DNA of 64,000 bases from Pseudomonas frederiksbergensis (GCF_035751725.1 NZ_CP142104.1:2604001-2668000), one strand, 5' to 3'; shown: positions 1 through 11,877, counted from the first letter of the stretch. Notes: generated from the letters alone by a model not told the origin. Numbers and translations: made by a program.

Positions 1-550
1 GCTGTCCAGGTTATTGCTGTAGTCGACGCCCGCATAGGCACTGACCGTAGACGCCAGGCTCACGATGACGCCCACACCCAGGTCCGCTGTCGAGGCGCGT
101 TGCTCGGTCTCGATCCGTTGGGTGTCGTCGAACGTCACCGCGTCGGTGCCGGAAAAGGTATGCCAGATATTGGCCCAGAGCAGGCGCTGTCACCCTGGCG
201 GTCGTGGAAGGTGCCCAGGGCCATCGAGGTCAGTTGCGCAGCGGCCGGATGGACAGGATCCGACCACCGTTCATTTCAAACTCGTCGGCTTCCGAACCTT
301 GCTCGACGTCACCGTCGACCACACCGTCGGCGTTGATCACGATACGGTTGTTACCGGCATCGAAGACGACGTTGCCCTGGATGAGGCCGCTGCCGGAGAC
401 AGTCAGTCCGTTGTTGCCCGACAGATCGGTCAGCCCGGTTGCGCTGGTTCCGCTGTCGCACACGTAAGTATCGTCGCCTGCCGTGGGTGACAACACGCAG
501 GCCGCCATCGTTGATGGGGCGGGAAGCAGGAACGGAGCCGTTACCCACAA
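1..550 (-). pseudogene. Decayed autotransporter (passenger start plus beta-barrel fragment, frameshifted)
   Basis: Read on the minus strand, 230-550 encodes a secretion-signal-like start, a cysteine-bearing stretch (TAGDDTYVCDSG) and a repeat-rich passenger beginning (LSGNNGLTVSGSGLIQGNV), then stops at 230. Directly downstream, in a second frame, comes TSMALGTFHDRQGD (about 195-240). In a third frame (1-189) follows LLWANIWHTF and then ADLGVGVIVSLASTVSAYAG, which reads like the strands of an autotransporter barrel. The step between the last two frames fits loss of one base in a run that would otherwise read QGDQRLLW. Only about 90 passenger residues precede barrel sequence, so an internal deletion is also likely. 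The barrel continues beyond the left edge. The start codon is unclear: the reading frame stays open back to about 597 with no ATG. Calling it an autotransporter rests on sequence style, not on a search. Confidence 0.6.
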
Positions 551-593
551 GACATTGAACAGCCGATTGAAACGCCGATCGCGCCGAATCAGG

Positions 594-1394
594 TCAGAGA
601 TGCACTTCCACAGCCAGCGGCAAGTGATCGCTCAAATGTGTCCAGGGCTTGTTGCCGAGGATCTGCGGGGCATGGCTGGTGGCATTGCGCAGGTAGATTC
701 GGTCCAGGCGCAGCAGCGGGAAGCGGGCAGGGTAGGTCCGGGCAGGACGCCCGTGATGGTGTTCAAAGGCTTCGTGCAGGTACTGGCGACGGGCAAGCGT
801 GACGTTTCCGCGCAATTGCCAGTCGTTGAAGTCTCCCGCGATGATCACCGGCGCGTCTTCGGGAAGCGAGTCGAGCAATTTGCAGAGCAGCTTGAGCTGC
901 AATTGGCGATGGCTCTCCAACAGGCTCAGATGCACGCAGATCCCATGGACTTCGGCATGGCCCGGTACGTCCAGCACGCAATGCAGCAGTCCGCGCCGTT
1001 CAGGGCCTGTGATCGACACGTCGAGGTTGCGAAATTGGCGGATCGGGTATTTGGAAAGCAGCGCGTTGCCATGATGTCCGTCGGGGTACACCGCATTCCG
1101 GCCGTAGGCGAAGTCGCTCCACATGCTGTCGGCCAGGAACTCATATTGGGAGGTCTGGGGCCAGTTGTCGTAGCGCATGGCATGTCGATCATGTTCACCA
1201 AGCACTTCCTGGAGAAAAACCAGGTCGGCACCCGTGGCGCGGACCGCTTCGCGCAGCTCCGGCAAAATGAAACGACGGTTGAGGGCGGTGAAGCCCTTGT
1301 GGGTATTGACCGTGAGGACACGCAGTCGATGAATCGCCGCGGGTGTGTCCAGCGGCACGGATTCTTCGGCCCGCCAGTGGGAATCGCGAGTCAC
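594..1394 (-). CDS. Endonuclease/exonuclease/phosphatase (EEP) family protein
   Basis: About 266 residues with the EEP-fold landmarks in order: an N-terminal NTHKGF strand, FLQEV carrying the metal-binding Glu (about residue 62), [19 protein letters not shown] with the catalytic Asp/Asn pair, and a C-terminal LSDHLPL carrying the general-base His. The family hydrolyses phosphodiester bonds in nucleic acids or phospholipid head groups. E. coli YbhP, found beside cardiolipin synthase ClsB, is a plausible relative, but no cls gene is visible here. There is no signal peptide, so it is probably cytoplasmic. I chose the GTG at 1394 because AGGAG lies five bases upstream; an in-frame GTG at 1400 overlaps that ribosome site. 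The substrate cannot be told from the sequence. Confidence 0.85.
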   Translation of the reverse strand: MTRDSHWRAEESVPLDTPAAIHRLRVLTVNTHKGFTALNRRFILPELREAVRATGADLVFLQEVLGEHDRHAMRYDNWPQTSQYEFLADSMWSDFAYGRNAVYPDGHHGNALLSKYPIRQFRNLDVSITGPERRGLLHCVLDVPGHAEVHGICVHLSLLESHRQLQLKLLCKLLDSLPEDAPVIIAGDFNDWQLRGNVTLARRQYLHEAFEHHHGRPARTYPARFPLLRLDRIYLRNATSHAPQILGNKPWTHLSDHLPLAVEVHL

Positions 1395-1495
1395 GTTCAC
1401 TCCTGAATCAGTCGTCTCTGTTCATGCGACTGACGGCGGCTGAGGCAGTTCCGAAATTGTTGGTTCATAAGACGCTCGAAGGCGTCATGTAACTA

Positions 1496-1515
1496 TGTGG
1501 GAGCGAGCTCCCACA
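1496..1515. repeat. REP-type palindrome
   Basis: TGTGGGAGC, two bases, then GCTCCCACA: a perfect 9+9 inverted repeat. It lies between the end of the PIG-L gene and the EEP gene and resembles the other GGGAGC-cored palindromes in this window (near 37538, 54308 and 57216). A second small inverted repeat, GACGC/GCGTC at 1471-1486, lies next to it and may help terminate transcription. Confidence 0.75.
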
Positions 1516-1526
1516 GGAACTGGCGA

Positions 1527-2291
1527 TCAGATAAACACGATTTCGTACGGCATGCCCATGCGATCAAGGATGACCCGCGGCACCAGCGGTGAGATGCCGG
1601 TGGTCGGTTCGCTGCTGAGCTGGCTGGCATAGGCGTGCATGGCGTGGCGCTTACGGGCGGTGGTCCAGACGTCCAGGCGCAATTTACGCGCCCGATGCCA
1701 GGGGAGCCTGTTTTGTTCACGAACCGGCCAATGCCAGGCCCACACCGGCAGTTCATTGAACGCCGCGCCGACGGTTTCGGCAGCCAAGGCTCCGGCCCGG
1801 CCGACCGTATCGTGGTCGCTGTCGCCGTCCAGGCGCCAGGTGCTGAACACCACGTCGCCAGGCTTGAGGTAATGGCCAATGAATGCAGTCAATTGGGCTT
1901 CATGTTCGGCAAGGCTCTTTTCCGGAAACCCCCCGCGTACCCATTGCAGGCCATGGGAAGGCACGCCCAGGCGATGCAAGGCGTCCACGCTTTCCTGGGG
2001 ATGCGGGCGGAACGTGCGCAGTCGCTCATCGGACCACAACGGTGAGCCGGGGTGGCTGAGGGTGCCGTCGGTAACCGAGATCAATAACATCGGTTGGTCC
2101 AGGTTGCTCAAGAGCTGGAGCAACCCGCCACAAGCGCCCACCTCGTCGCCAGGGTGCGGGGCAAGGATGACCGCGCGGGCGCCTGCGGGAATGAGTGTCT
2201 GGGTGCTGATGATCGGAATGTCGGCCAGTTGCGGAGCGCTGTTCCAGATTTGCGGATGATGTCGGCCTTGCAGGCGAGAGGCGGGTTTCAT
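1527..2291 (-). CDS. PIG-L (LmbE-like) family deacetylase
   Basis: 254 residues. The metal-binding motif of this Zn-dependent N-deacetylase family is present as APHPGDEVGACGG (about residues 43-55). The family norm is HPDDE, so the first Asp is Gly here. A later DGDSDHDTVGRAGALAA supplies the usual HxDH-like His region. Relatives remove N-acetyl groups from sugars (GlcNAc-PI, mycothiol precursors, bacillithiol precursors). The start at 2291 has AAGGACG upstream. In other pseudomonads such genes often sit with a glycosyltransferase and a methyltransferase; here the gene is alone, and its substrate is unknown. About 240 bases separate it from glgX upstream, with nothing recognisable there. Confidence 0.85.
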   Translation of the reverse strand: MKPASRLQGRHHPQIWNSAPQLADIPIISTQTLIPAGARAVILAPHPGDEVGACGGLLQLLSNLDQPMLLISVTDGTLSHPGSPLWSDERLRTFRPHPQESVDALHRLGVPSHGLQWVRGGFPEKSLAEHEAQLTAFIGHYLKPGDVVFSTWRLDGDSDHDTVGRAGALAAETVGAAFNELPVWAWHWPVREQNRLPWHRARKLRLDVWTTARKRHAMHAYASQLSSEPTTGISPLVPRVILDRMGMPYEIVFI

Positions 2292-2528
2292 GAGCTACGT
2301 CCTTGTCTTGTCCAATCGTTCAGTCACGCATCGGGCCAACCGCCCAATGCCGCCCCTTGGGGCCTGACTGTGATTCGCGATGTTCCGAGTCCTGGAATCG
2401 ACCGCAGGCGAAGTATTGACCATGCCGGCGGATTCGTCGCGGCAGAATATGTATCTGGACCGGTTTTTTTTGTTCGAGTTGATGCGAGCAGGGCGCGCGT
2501 CCTTGCGCTACCCGGTTCTGGACGTGCC

Positions 2529-4688
<2,160 letters not shown>

Positions 4689-4747
4689 AGTTGCTCCTGC
4701 AAAAGACAGATACGGTGGTGCGCTGCACGCAGGACTGCGTGCCTTGC

Positions 4748-4783
4748 GCTTGTGGCGAGAGGAAGAATCCCCACGCCACAAGC
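4748..4783. terminator. Inverted repeat between DUF2934 gene and glgX
   Basis: GCTTGTGGCG at 4748-4757 and CGCCACAAGC at 4774-4783 form a 10-base stem with a 16-base loop, in the 146-base gap before glgX. It has no clear T-run on the minus strand. It could be a REP-like element or a processing or attenuation structure that lowers glgX expression relative to the upstream genes. Confidence 0.5.
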
Positions 4784-4834
4784 AGGCCTCTTCGCTAAAA
4801 GAAGCACTGGCTTGAGAACGATGAGTCCGCGGGG

Positions 4835-5188
4835 TCAGACGGCCGGAGGCTTGCGCGGCGCGCGTGGCTTTTTGGCGCTGGCCTTGTCGGCGGGCGGGAC
4901 CACTGCGGCGGTGGCCGCCGAAGGTTTGGCCGCGGGCTTGGCCTTGGGCGTGGTGCCCTTGGTGGCGGGCTTGGCAGCAGTGCTCTTGGCCGCCGCCGGC
5001 TTCGTGCCGTCGGTCTTGCTTGCCGCAGACTTGCTTGCCGCTTTCGGCGGTTTGCTCGGCGCCAAGGCTTCGGCCTCGGCCAGCTTGCGCGCCATCTCCC
5101 AATGGCGTTTTTCCTGCCCGGCAGGCTTACCCTCCGATTCCCAGATCTGATAGGCAAATTCGCGTATGCGTTTATCGTCGGTACTCAT
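4835..5188 (-). CDS. DUF2934 domain protein with Lys/Ala/Pro-rich tail
   Basis: 117 residues. The N-terminal 40 or so residues carry a DUF2934-like stretch (RIREFAYQIWESEGKPAGQE, then HWEMA). The remaining two-thirds is low-complexity Ala/Lys/Pro/Ser (KPAAAKSTAAKPATKG and similar), like histone-H1-like tails. Function is unknown; the basic tail suggests binding to nucleic acid or another polyanion. ATG at 5188 has GGAGC upstream. It lies 20 bases after treY and before glgX in the same orientation, so it is co-transcribed with glucan/trehalose genes. DUF2934 genes are often found near glg/tre genes in pseudomonads, to my recollection. Confidence 0.85.
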   Translation of the reverse strand: MSTDDKRIREFAYQIWESEGKPAGQEKRHWEMARKLAEAEALAPSKPPKAASKSAASKTDGTKPAAAKSTAAKPATKGTTPKAKPAAKPSAATAAVVPPADKASAKKPRAPRKPPAV

Positions 5189-5208
5189 CGCAGTGCTCCT
5201 GACTTGAC

Positions 5209-7995
5209 TCAAGGTTCAATAAAGACATTGACCGGGAAATCCCCCAGCGCGGCGCTGACCATCAGCTCCCTTTGGGGTGTGACTGTTGCGCTTGCAAAAA
5301 GTCCCTTCAGTTTTACGCCTTCGGCGGCAAACGGTAGCGAGATGCGCGTGTCGCCCCAGTCCGATGCAGCGACCTGGGGCAGGGCACTGTTTTCCAGCAA
5401 GCGCGCCGCGTGAATCGGCACCACGACGATTGCTCGCTGTTGCTGGTGCTCGCGCATGAAAGCCAATACGCGCTCGGCGTGCTGCCCCTGTACCGCCAAC
5501 GGCTGGTAGCTGCCCTGGCGGAACAATTGCGGGTAATCGGACCGCAAGGCCAGCGTCCGCGCGATCAGGGCCTGCTTGACGCGCCCGTCACGCCACTCAC
5601 TGATCAGCGTTGAGGGCGAGCTCTCGGCGTGCAACGCCTCGCGGCGGGCAGCGAAATCCACCGGGCGGCGGTTGTCCGGATCCACCAGGCTGAAGTCCCA
5701 GAACTCGTTGCCCTGGTACAGGTCCGGTACCCCGGGCACGGTCATGCGCAGCAAAGTTTGCGCCAGGCTGTTGAGAGCGCCCGCCGGAGCGATGGCCTGG
5801 ACCGCTTCGGCGATGGCGCTGCGCAACGGCAAGCCCTCGTCGCACAGCAGCAGCCGCTCCAGGAACATTTGTGTCGCGTGTTCATAGGCCTCGTTGACGG
5901 CGGCCCAACTGCTTTGCAGCTTGGCTTCGCGCAGGGCCTTGCGTTGCCATTGCCACAGGCGTTCAGCATAGTCGCTCAAGGCCTTCTGGTCCTGCAGGTC
6001 GAGGTCCAGGGGCCAACTGCCGAGCAGGGCCTGGTAGAGAATCAACTCATCACCGGTCGATGGCGACGCGGGGTCGCTGTGCAGCGAGGGCGAAAGGATC
6101 CGCCATTGCTCCACGCACGTGGTGTACCAGTCCGGGCGCTCGCTGATCACCGCCAGCCGGGCACGGGTGTCTTCGCCGCGCTTGTGGTCATGGGTGGCGG
6201 TGGTGATCAGGTTGTCGGGAAAATGCTTGAGCCGCTCGGTGCAAGCGTCGTGGAACTCTTGTGCCGGCGCGCTGAACCGTTCGGTGTTGTAGCCCACGTC
6301 GTTGCGTGAAAGCAGCACCGCCGAACGATAGAGCGCGGTGTCCTCGACCGCTTTGGCGGCGGCCGGCGAGGTCAGTTGCTGGAAGCGTACGCAGGCATGC
6401 CGCAAGCGTTTACGCTGGCTTCCCCTCGGACGTTGGCGCCAAGGCATGCCGCCGAGCCAGTCCGCCAGGCAATCGAGCACCGGCCAGTCGGCCTCGCTGA
6501 GGGTTTGCCGGGCGCCATCAAGGGCTTTCTGGAAAAACACCTCGTCCTCGGCGGAGCGACCCAAAGGGCTGATGTAGGTGCGATACACCGGGAAGTGCAC
6601 GATCAATTCCTGCAAGGCCCGGCGAATCGCGCCCAGGGTCAAGTCGCGGGTCATCACGTCGTCCCGGGCGACCTGCAGCAACGCCTGGGCCACGCTTTCG
6701 AAATCCCCGGCCAGGGAACCGTTGAGAATCTGCTGGCGGGCCAGGCGAGCCTCTTCGATGAAATGCGCAGGCCGCTCGCTGTTTCGGCTCCAGAATTCAG
6801 CGAGACGCTCGGCACTGGCCGGGTCATGCTGCAGCAGCGAAATCTGGTTCATGAACTCATAACCGGTGCTGCCATCGACGTTCCAGTCGCGGCGCAGCGT
6901 TTCGTCATCGCCCAGGATTTTCTCGACGAAAATCGGCAGGTGCCGCGAGGGTGAAAGCGAGTCGACGCGACGGCGCAGTTTGCGACAGTAACCGCGAGGG
7001 TCGGCCAGGCCGTCGATGTGATCGATCCGCAGGCCGTCGACCAAGCCTTCGGCGATCAGCTCGAAAATTTTCGCGTGGGTTGCCTCGAACACCGCCGGGC
7101 GTTCGACCCGCAGGCCACCCAATTCGTTGACATCGAAAAAGCGCCGCCAGTTGATGTCGTCCGCCGCTGTGCGCCAACTGGCGAGGCGGTAGCTCTGGCG
7201 TTCCAGTAGCTGATGCAGGCGTTCGAAACCTTCGGCTTCCAGCGAATCGTAGCTGCGCAAATTGCCTTCGATCGCGCCAGGAATACCGGGCTGGGAAGCC
7301 AGCTCTCGCAGCTCCTGTTGCAGTGGCCGGGACAGGGAGTGGGCGTCGGTCTGGTAGTTCAGGGTGGTGAAACGCTCGGCCAGCGCCTTGAGCGCGTCGA
7401 CCTGTTCCTGCGGCAGGTTGTCCGAGGGTTTGAGCAGTTCACCGTACTGCATCGGGCAAATGGGGAAATGGTGTTCATAGTGCTCGACAAAGAAGCTGCC
7501 TTGATCGGCGTCGAAGCGCAGTTTGAGCGTGCCTTCCTGCAACGCCACGCCGTAGTCGCTCCCCAGGAAGGGCAACAGCAACTGGCCTTCCATCAGCGGA
7601 TCGGGTGAGTGCCACTGGATGTCGAAGAATTCGCCATAGGGGCTCAGGCGCCCCCATTCCAGCAGGTCGAGCCACCAGGGATTGTCGTTGCCGCCAACGG
7701 CCATGTGGTTGGACACGATGTCGAGGATCAGGCCCATCCGGTGTTCGCGCAAGGTTGCTACCAGGCGCCTGAGCGCGGCCTCACCGCCCAGTTCCGGGTT
7801 GACCTGGGTTGGGTCGACCACGTCGTAGCCGTGCATGGAGCCGGCCCTGGCCTTGAGTAGCGGCGACGCGTAGAGGTGGCTGATACCCAGGGAGGCGAAG
7901 TACGGCACCTGGGCGATGGCGTCGTCCAGGGTGAAGCCTTTGTGAAATTGCAGGCGCAAGGTCGCCCGCAGCGGTTGAATCAAGGTCTGGTTCAT
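5209..7995 (-). CDS. treY: Maltooligosyltrehalose synthase TreY
   Basis: 928 residues, a GH13 enzyme that turns the reducing-end alpha-1,4 bond of malto-oligosaccharides into an alpha,alpha-1,1 bond. The conserved regions are visible: LDIVSNHMAVGG (about 92), GLRIDHIDGLADP with the nucleophile Asp (about 323), FVEKILGDD with the catalytic Glu (about 358) and TATHDHKRGEDTRARL (about 600). The length is at the long end for the family. The start overlaps the malQ stop by four bases (ATGA), so translation is coupled. It acts just before TreZ in the TreY-TreZ route of trehalose synthesis, used for osmotic and desiccation tolerance. Confidence 0.95.
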   Translation of the reverse strand: MNQTLIQPLRATLRLQFHKGFTLDDAIAQVPYFASLGISHLYASPLLKARAGSMHGYDVVDPTQVNPELGGEAALRRLVATLREHRMGLILDIVSNHMAVGGNDNPWWLDLLEWGRLSPYGEFFDIQWHSPDPLMEGQLLLPFLGSDYGVALQEGTLKLRFDADQGSFFVEHYEHHFPICPMQYGELLKPSDNLPQEQVDALKALAERFTTLNYQTDAHSLSRPLQQELRELASQPGIPGAIEGNLRSYDSLEAEGFERLHQLLERQSYRLASWRTAADDINWRRFFDVNELGGLRVERPAVFEATHAKIFELIAEGLVDGLRIDHIDGLADPRGYCRKLRRRVDSLSPSRHLPIFVEKILGDDETLRRDWNVDGSTGYEFMNQISLLQHDPASAERLAEFWSRNSERPAHFIEEARLARQQILNGSLAGDFESVAQALLQVARDDVMTRDLTLGAIRRALQELIVHFPVYRTYISPLGRSAEDEVFFQKALDGARQTLSEADWPVLDCLADWLGGMPWRQRPRGSQRKRLRHACVRFQQLTSPAAAKAVEDTALYRSAVLLSRNDVGYNTERFSAPAQEFHDACTERLKHFPDNLITTATHDHKRGEDTRARLAVISERPDWYTTCVEQWRILSPSLHSDPASPSTGDELILYQALLGSWPLDLDLQDQKALSDYAERLWQWQRKALREAKLQSSWAAVNEAYEHATQMFLERLLLCDEGLPLRSAIAEAVQAIAPAGALNSLAQTLLRMTVPGVPDLYQGNEFWDFSLVDPDNRRPVDFAARREALHAESSPSTLISEWRDGRVKQALIARTLALRSDYPQLFRQGSYQPLAVQGQHAERVLAFMREHQQQRAIVVVPIHAARLLENSALPQVAASDWGDTRISLPFAAEGVKLKGLFASATVTPQRELMVSAALGDFPVNVFIEP

Positions 7996-10070
7996 CGGTC
8001 ACGCTCGTTCGCCTGAAGTCTCGCGCAGGCGAGTATTTCCAGACGCCGCGCGGCGTCCGGGTCGTCCAGCAGCGCTCGGCTCTCCAGAGCCAGGCGCCGC
8101 CGCCAGTTGGGGTGGGTGTCGGTGGTGCCGGGGAGGTTGGCCTGCTCATCGATGCCCAGGGCATCTTCCAGCGGCAGCAACACCAGTGGCGCTCGGGTAT
8201 GGCCCAGGAAACGCACGCTGGCGTCCAGTACCTGGTCGGTTTCGCGGTGCTCCTCGCGAAAATTCTGCGGATCCTGGTTCAGCGCGTTGCGCAACCCGTC
8301 GCGTTCACGCTGGCGATGTTTGCGCCAATCCATCTCGGTGTGGGAGTCGATCAGTTCCAGCCGGGCGTTCCAATCGATGTCATGGCCGTGCCACCAGCCA
8401 TTGAGCGTCGGCAGGTCATGGGTGCTGGTGGTCGCCAGGGCGTTGTCCGGCCAATCGAGAATGGGCTTGAAATGGGTGTTGTCCTGTTCGAACAGCAGCA
8501 CGCGCATGCCCAGGATGGAGCGGGCAATGAGCTTGTCCCGCAGGCCATCCGGCACGGTGCCGAGGTCTTCGCCCAGTACGATGGCCTGATGACGATGGGA
8601 CTCCAGGGCCAATAGCCGCAACAAGTCATCGATCGGGTAATAGAGGTAGGCACCATCGGTAGGCGGGGCGTCGTTGGGGATCACCCACAACCGTTGCAAT
8701 CCCATGATGTGATCGATGCGCAAGCCGCCCGCGTGAGCGAAGTTGGCCCGCAACATCTCGATGAACGCACGGAACCCGTTGCGAACCAGCCCCTCCGGGG
8801 AAAACGCCGAGATGCCCCAGCCTTGGCCCGAGCGATTGAGGATGTCGGGTGGTGCGCCAACCGTAAGGGACGCGAGCAATTCATCCTGCCGGCTCCAGGC
8901 CTGGCTGCCGCCGCCGTCGGCACCCACCGCGAGATCAGCGATCAGGCCGATGCCCATGCCGCTGGATTTGGCCGCGCTCTGGGCGCGCTCCAGGCAGCGG
9001 GCGATCAACCATTGGCAGAAAGCGTAGAAGCCGATTTCGTCAGCGTTTTCCTCGGCGAAACGGGCAATGGCCGCACTGCGCGGATCGCGCCATTCTTCAG
9101 GCCACTGGCGCCAGTCGAGGCTTTCGCCGCGCGCCGCGCGTTCGGCCTGGAGGGCTTCGAAGCGGCAGTGATTTTCCAAAGCCTCGCCGCTGCTGTGGCG
9201 AAAGCTGCTGAAGTCTTCGTGCAGCGGATGCTCGCCCTGGCTGAAGCCGTCATACAGGGCCCGAAGCACCCGCTGCTTGGCTTGCGCGGCGACCGGCCAG
9301 TCAATGAGCGGCTGCTCTTCGAGGCTGCGCAATTGGTTGGTCAAGCCGCTGGCGTCGATCGCCGTGCGCAGCGCACGTTCGCCGAGGATGGTGCCCGGCG
9401 CCGCGTACAGGCTGTTGAGAAACAACCGGCTGGAGGGCGAGTATGGGCTGTAGCGGCCGGTGTCGCTGCTGAACATCGCATGCATCGGGCTGATCGCAAG
9501 GGCATCGGCGCCCCGTTCGCCGGCGACCCGCGCCAGCTCTTCGAGGGCCTGGGTGTCGCCGAACCCGCCATCGCCCGGGCGGCGCAGCGAATACAGTTGT
9601 GCGCTCAAGCCCCAGGCCCGAGGCGTTGGGTCGTCCACGGCATCCGCCACGCTGTAGCAGCGGGCCGGTGCCACGGCCAGGGTGAAATGCTGGCCCTGGA
9701 TGCTCACGTGCTGATACCCCACCGGGACGATCCCCGGCAGGGACGCGTCGGCATCGAGTTTCGAGTTCATCGTGGCGCCGTCCTCGAGCTGGATCTCGCA
9801 AGGCGTGCCGGGTTCGAAATAACGGCTCAGGTCGACATTCACGCCGACGTCCGCCGTGATCAGCGGCGGCAGGCGGTGGTTCTGTTGATCTTTTTGCAAC
9901 TGCAGCAGGCTAGCGTCGATTTCCTGGGCGCTACCGGCGGGATGACCCAGGCCGGTGAGGACCGAACGCAGGACCGCCGGCGATACTTTCTGGGCACGAC
10001 CGTTGGCGTCGATCCAGTCCACCGCCAGGCCTGCCTGGCCGGCGAGGATTTCCAATTGCGCATCGCTCAT
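7992..10070 (-). CDS. malQ: 4-alpha-glucanotransferase MalQ (GH77)
   Basis: 692 residues. It disproportionates malto-oligosaccharides by moving glucan segments between chains. GH77 landmarks: LRIDHIMGLQRLW with the nucleophile Asp (about 451), VLGEDLGTVPDGLR with the acid Glu (about 500) and TTSTHDLPTLNGWW (about 551). The N-terminal 130 residues are the extra domain of the bacterial type. Four-base overlaps with treZ upstream and treY downstream show a tightly coupled operon. Here it probably resizes GlgX and phosphorylase products so they can enter TreY/TreZ. Confidence 0.95.
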   Translation of the reverse strand: MSDAQLEILAGQAGLAVDWIDANGRAQKVSPAVLRSVLTGLGHPAGSAQEIDASLLQLQKDQQNHRLPPLITADVGVNVDLSRYFEPGTPCEIQLEDGATMNSKLDADASLPGIVPVGYQHVSIQGQHFTLAVAPARCYSVADAVDDPTPRAWGLSAQLYSLRRPGDGGFGDTQALEELARVAGERGADALAISPMHAMFSSDTGRYSPYSPSSRLFLNSLYAAPGTILGERALRTAIDASGLTNQLRSLEEQPLIDWPVAAQAKQRVLRALYDGFSQGEHPLHEDFSSFRHSSGEALENHCRFEALQAERAARGESLDWRQWPEEWRDPRSAAIARFAEENADEIGFYAFCQWLIARCLERAQSAAKSSGMGIGLIADLAVGADGGGSQAWSRQDELLASLTVGAPPDILNRSGQGWGISAFSPEGLVRNGFRAFIEMLRANFAHAGGLRIDHIMGLQRLWVIPNDAPPTDGAYLYYPIDDLLRLLALESHRHQAIVLGEDLGTVPDGLRDKLIARSILGMRVLLFEQDNTHFKPILDWPDNALATTSTHDLPTLNGWWHGHDIDWNARLELIDSHTEMDWRKHRQRERDGLRNALNQDPQNFREEHRETDQVLDASVRFLGHTRAPLVLLPLEDALGIDEQANLPGTTDTHPNWRRRLALESRALLDDPDAARRLEILACARLQANERDR

Positions 10071-11869
10071 AGGCGCTCTCCAGTAAGGGTGGGCAAGGAT
10101 GCCGCTTGCGTCAGACTGACCAGCGCGCTGTAGGGCGTGAGAACCCCCTGTTGCAACAGACCCATGGCCTGCGGTGGATGTTCGAAAAGAATCTGCGCGT
10201 CTTGCGGGGCGCTGTGTTCGACCGGCTGGTCGCTGAGGTTCAGGTCGATGCGCAACACACTGCCATCCCCCATTTGCCAGCGTGCGCTGACCGCCCCATG
10301 GCCCAGCACCTCGGCGCCCAAGGCATGGGCCGCGGGCAGGCGCGGGACGATTTCCTCCCGGCGGATTTTCAGCAACTGGCGATATAGCGCTTCGCTGGCC
10401 AGTTGCTCCGGCTGGTGTGCTTCCAGGCTTGGCCGTGAGGCCTCGAAAGTGCTGGCCGCATTTGGATCAGGGATCCGCTTGCGCTTTTCGGGATCGGCAA
10501 AAGCGCTGAACGCCTTGAACTCGTTGCGTCGGCCTTCGCGAACCAGCTCTGCCAGCTCGCCGTGGTGGCTGGTGAAGAACAGGAACGGTTGTTCGGCGAC
10601 CACTTCATCGCCCATGAACATCAGCGGAATCATCGGCGACAACAGCAATAGGGCCGTCGCGGCTTGCAACGCTTGTGGCGGCGCCAGTTGATGCAAGCGC
10701 TCACCGAGGGCGCGGTTGCCTACCTGGTCGTGATTCTGCAGGAACAGCACGAACGCGCTCGGTGGAAGATGGCCGCTGGGCTCGCCACGGGACTCGCCAT
10801 GGCGGTTGGTATGGCCCTGGAACACGAAGCCCTGGCTGAGGCAGCGGGCGAGTTGTTCCGTCGGTTGTTCGGCGTAGTCGGCGTAATAGGCGTCGGTCTC
10901 GCCCGTCAGCAGCACGTGCAGCGCGTTGTGTCCGTCATCGTTCCACTGGGCGTCGTAGCCCTGTTCCAGGAGGCTGGCCTGGTTGTGTTCGTTCTCGACG
11001 GTCAGCCAGACATACCGCGTCGGGTCCACTTGCTGACGCACCCTGGCGGCCAACTCCTGGAGGAAGTCCGGGTCCTCGATGGCGTGCACGGCATCCAGGC
11101 GCAGGCCGTCGAAACGGTATTCCAACAGCCACATCAGCGCATTGTCGATGAAGAAATCACGTACCTCGCGGCGACGGAAATCTATCGCCGCGCCCCAGGG
11201 CGTGTGTTTGTCTTCGCGAAAGAAGCCCTTGGCGTAGCGGTGCAGGTAGTTGCCGTCGGGGCCGAAGTGGTTGTAGACCACGTCCACGATGACTGCGAGG
11301 CCATGGCCATGGGCGCTGTCGATCAGGTGCTTGAGCTGGTCCGGCGTGCCGTAGGAAGCCTGGGGGGCGTAAGGCAGTACGCCGTCGTAACCCCAGTTGC
11401 GATCTCCCGGAAACTGCGACAGCGGCATCAGTTCAATGGCGGTGACGCCAAGCCCGGCCAGGCGCGCCAGTTGCTGTTCGACACCTTCGAAACCGCCGAG
11501 GGCGCCGACGTGCAGTTCATAGATGACCGCATCGTACCAGGGGCGACCGCACCAATTGGTGTGGCGCCATTGATAAGCGTGGGGGTCGACCACCACGCTG
11601 TGGCGGTCAATATCACCGTCCTGGGAGCGGGAAGCCGGATCAGGCACTTCCAGTTCACCGTCGATGTTGTAGCGATAGCGAGTGCCGGCGGGGCAACGGG
11701 CCTGGATCATGAACCAGCCATTGGCCTGGGGCAGCATCGGTATGGATTCTCCAGTGTCGAGTTCGACACTGACGTAAAAGGCATCAGGGGCCCACAGGGC
11801 GAAACGGGTATGCTCGGGATCAAGCAGGACCGCGCCGTGGGTCCGGTGTTCAGGCGTCCTTGACGGCAT
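10067..11869 (-). CDS. treZ: Malto-oligosyltrehalose trehalohydrolase TreZ
   Basis: 600 residues, GH13. It releases free trehalose from the maltooligosyltrehalose made by TreY. Landmarks: an N-terminal CBM48-like region (TRFALWAPDAFYVSVEL), VVYNHFGPDGNYL (about 200), GLRLDAVHAI with the nucleophile Asp (about 256), TVENEHN with the acid Glu (about 290) and FLQNHDQVGNRALG (about 380). It starts eight bases after the glgA stop and overlaps malQ by four. The shorter C-terminal maltogenic-type sheet domain is recognisable by its charged, less conserved sequence. Confidence 0.95.
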   Translation of the reverse strand: MPSRTPEHRTHGAVLLDPEHTRFALWAPDAFYVSVELDTGESIPMLPQANGWFMIQARCPAGTRYRYNIDGELEVPDPASRSQDGDIDRHSVVVDPHAYQWRHTNWCGRPWYDAVIYELHVGALGGFEGVEQQLARLAGLGVTAIELMPLSQFPGDRNWGYDGVLPYAPQASYGTPDQLKHLIDSAHGHGLAVIVDVVYNHFGPDGNYLHRYAKGFFREDKHTPWGAAIDFRRREVRDFFIDNALMWLLEYRFDGLRLDAVHAIEDPDFLQELAARVRQQVDPTRYVWLTVENEHNQASLLEQGYDAQWNDDGHNALHVLLTGETDAYYADYAEQPTEQLARCLSQGFVFQGHTNRHGESRGEPSGHLPPSAFVLFLQNHDQVGNRALGERLHQLAPPQALQAATALLLLSPMIPLMFMGDEVVAEQPFLFFTSHHGELAELVREGRRNEFKAFSAFADPEKRKRIPDPNAASTFEASRPSLEAHQPEQLASEALYRQLLKIRREEIVPRLPAAHALGAEVLGHGAVSARWQMGDGSVLRIDLNLSDQPVEHSAPQDAQILFEHPPQAMGLLQQGVLTPYSALVSLTQAASLPTLTGERL

Positions 11870-11877
11870 CGGTTACC

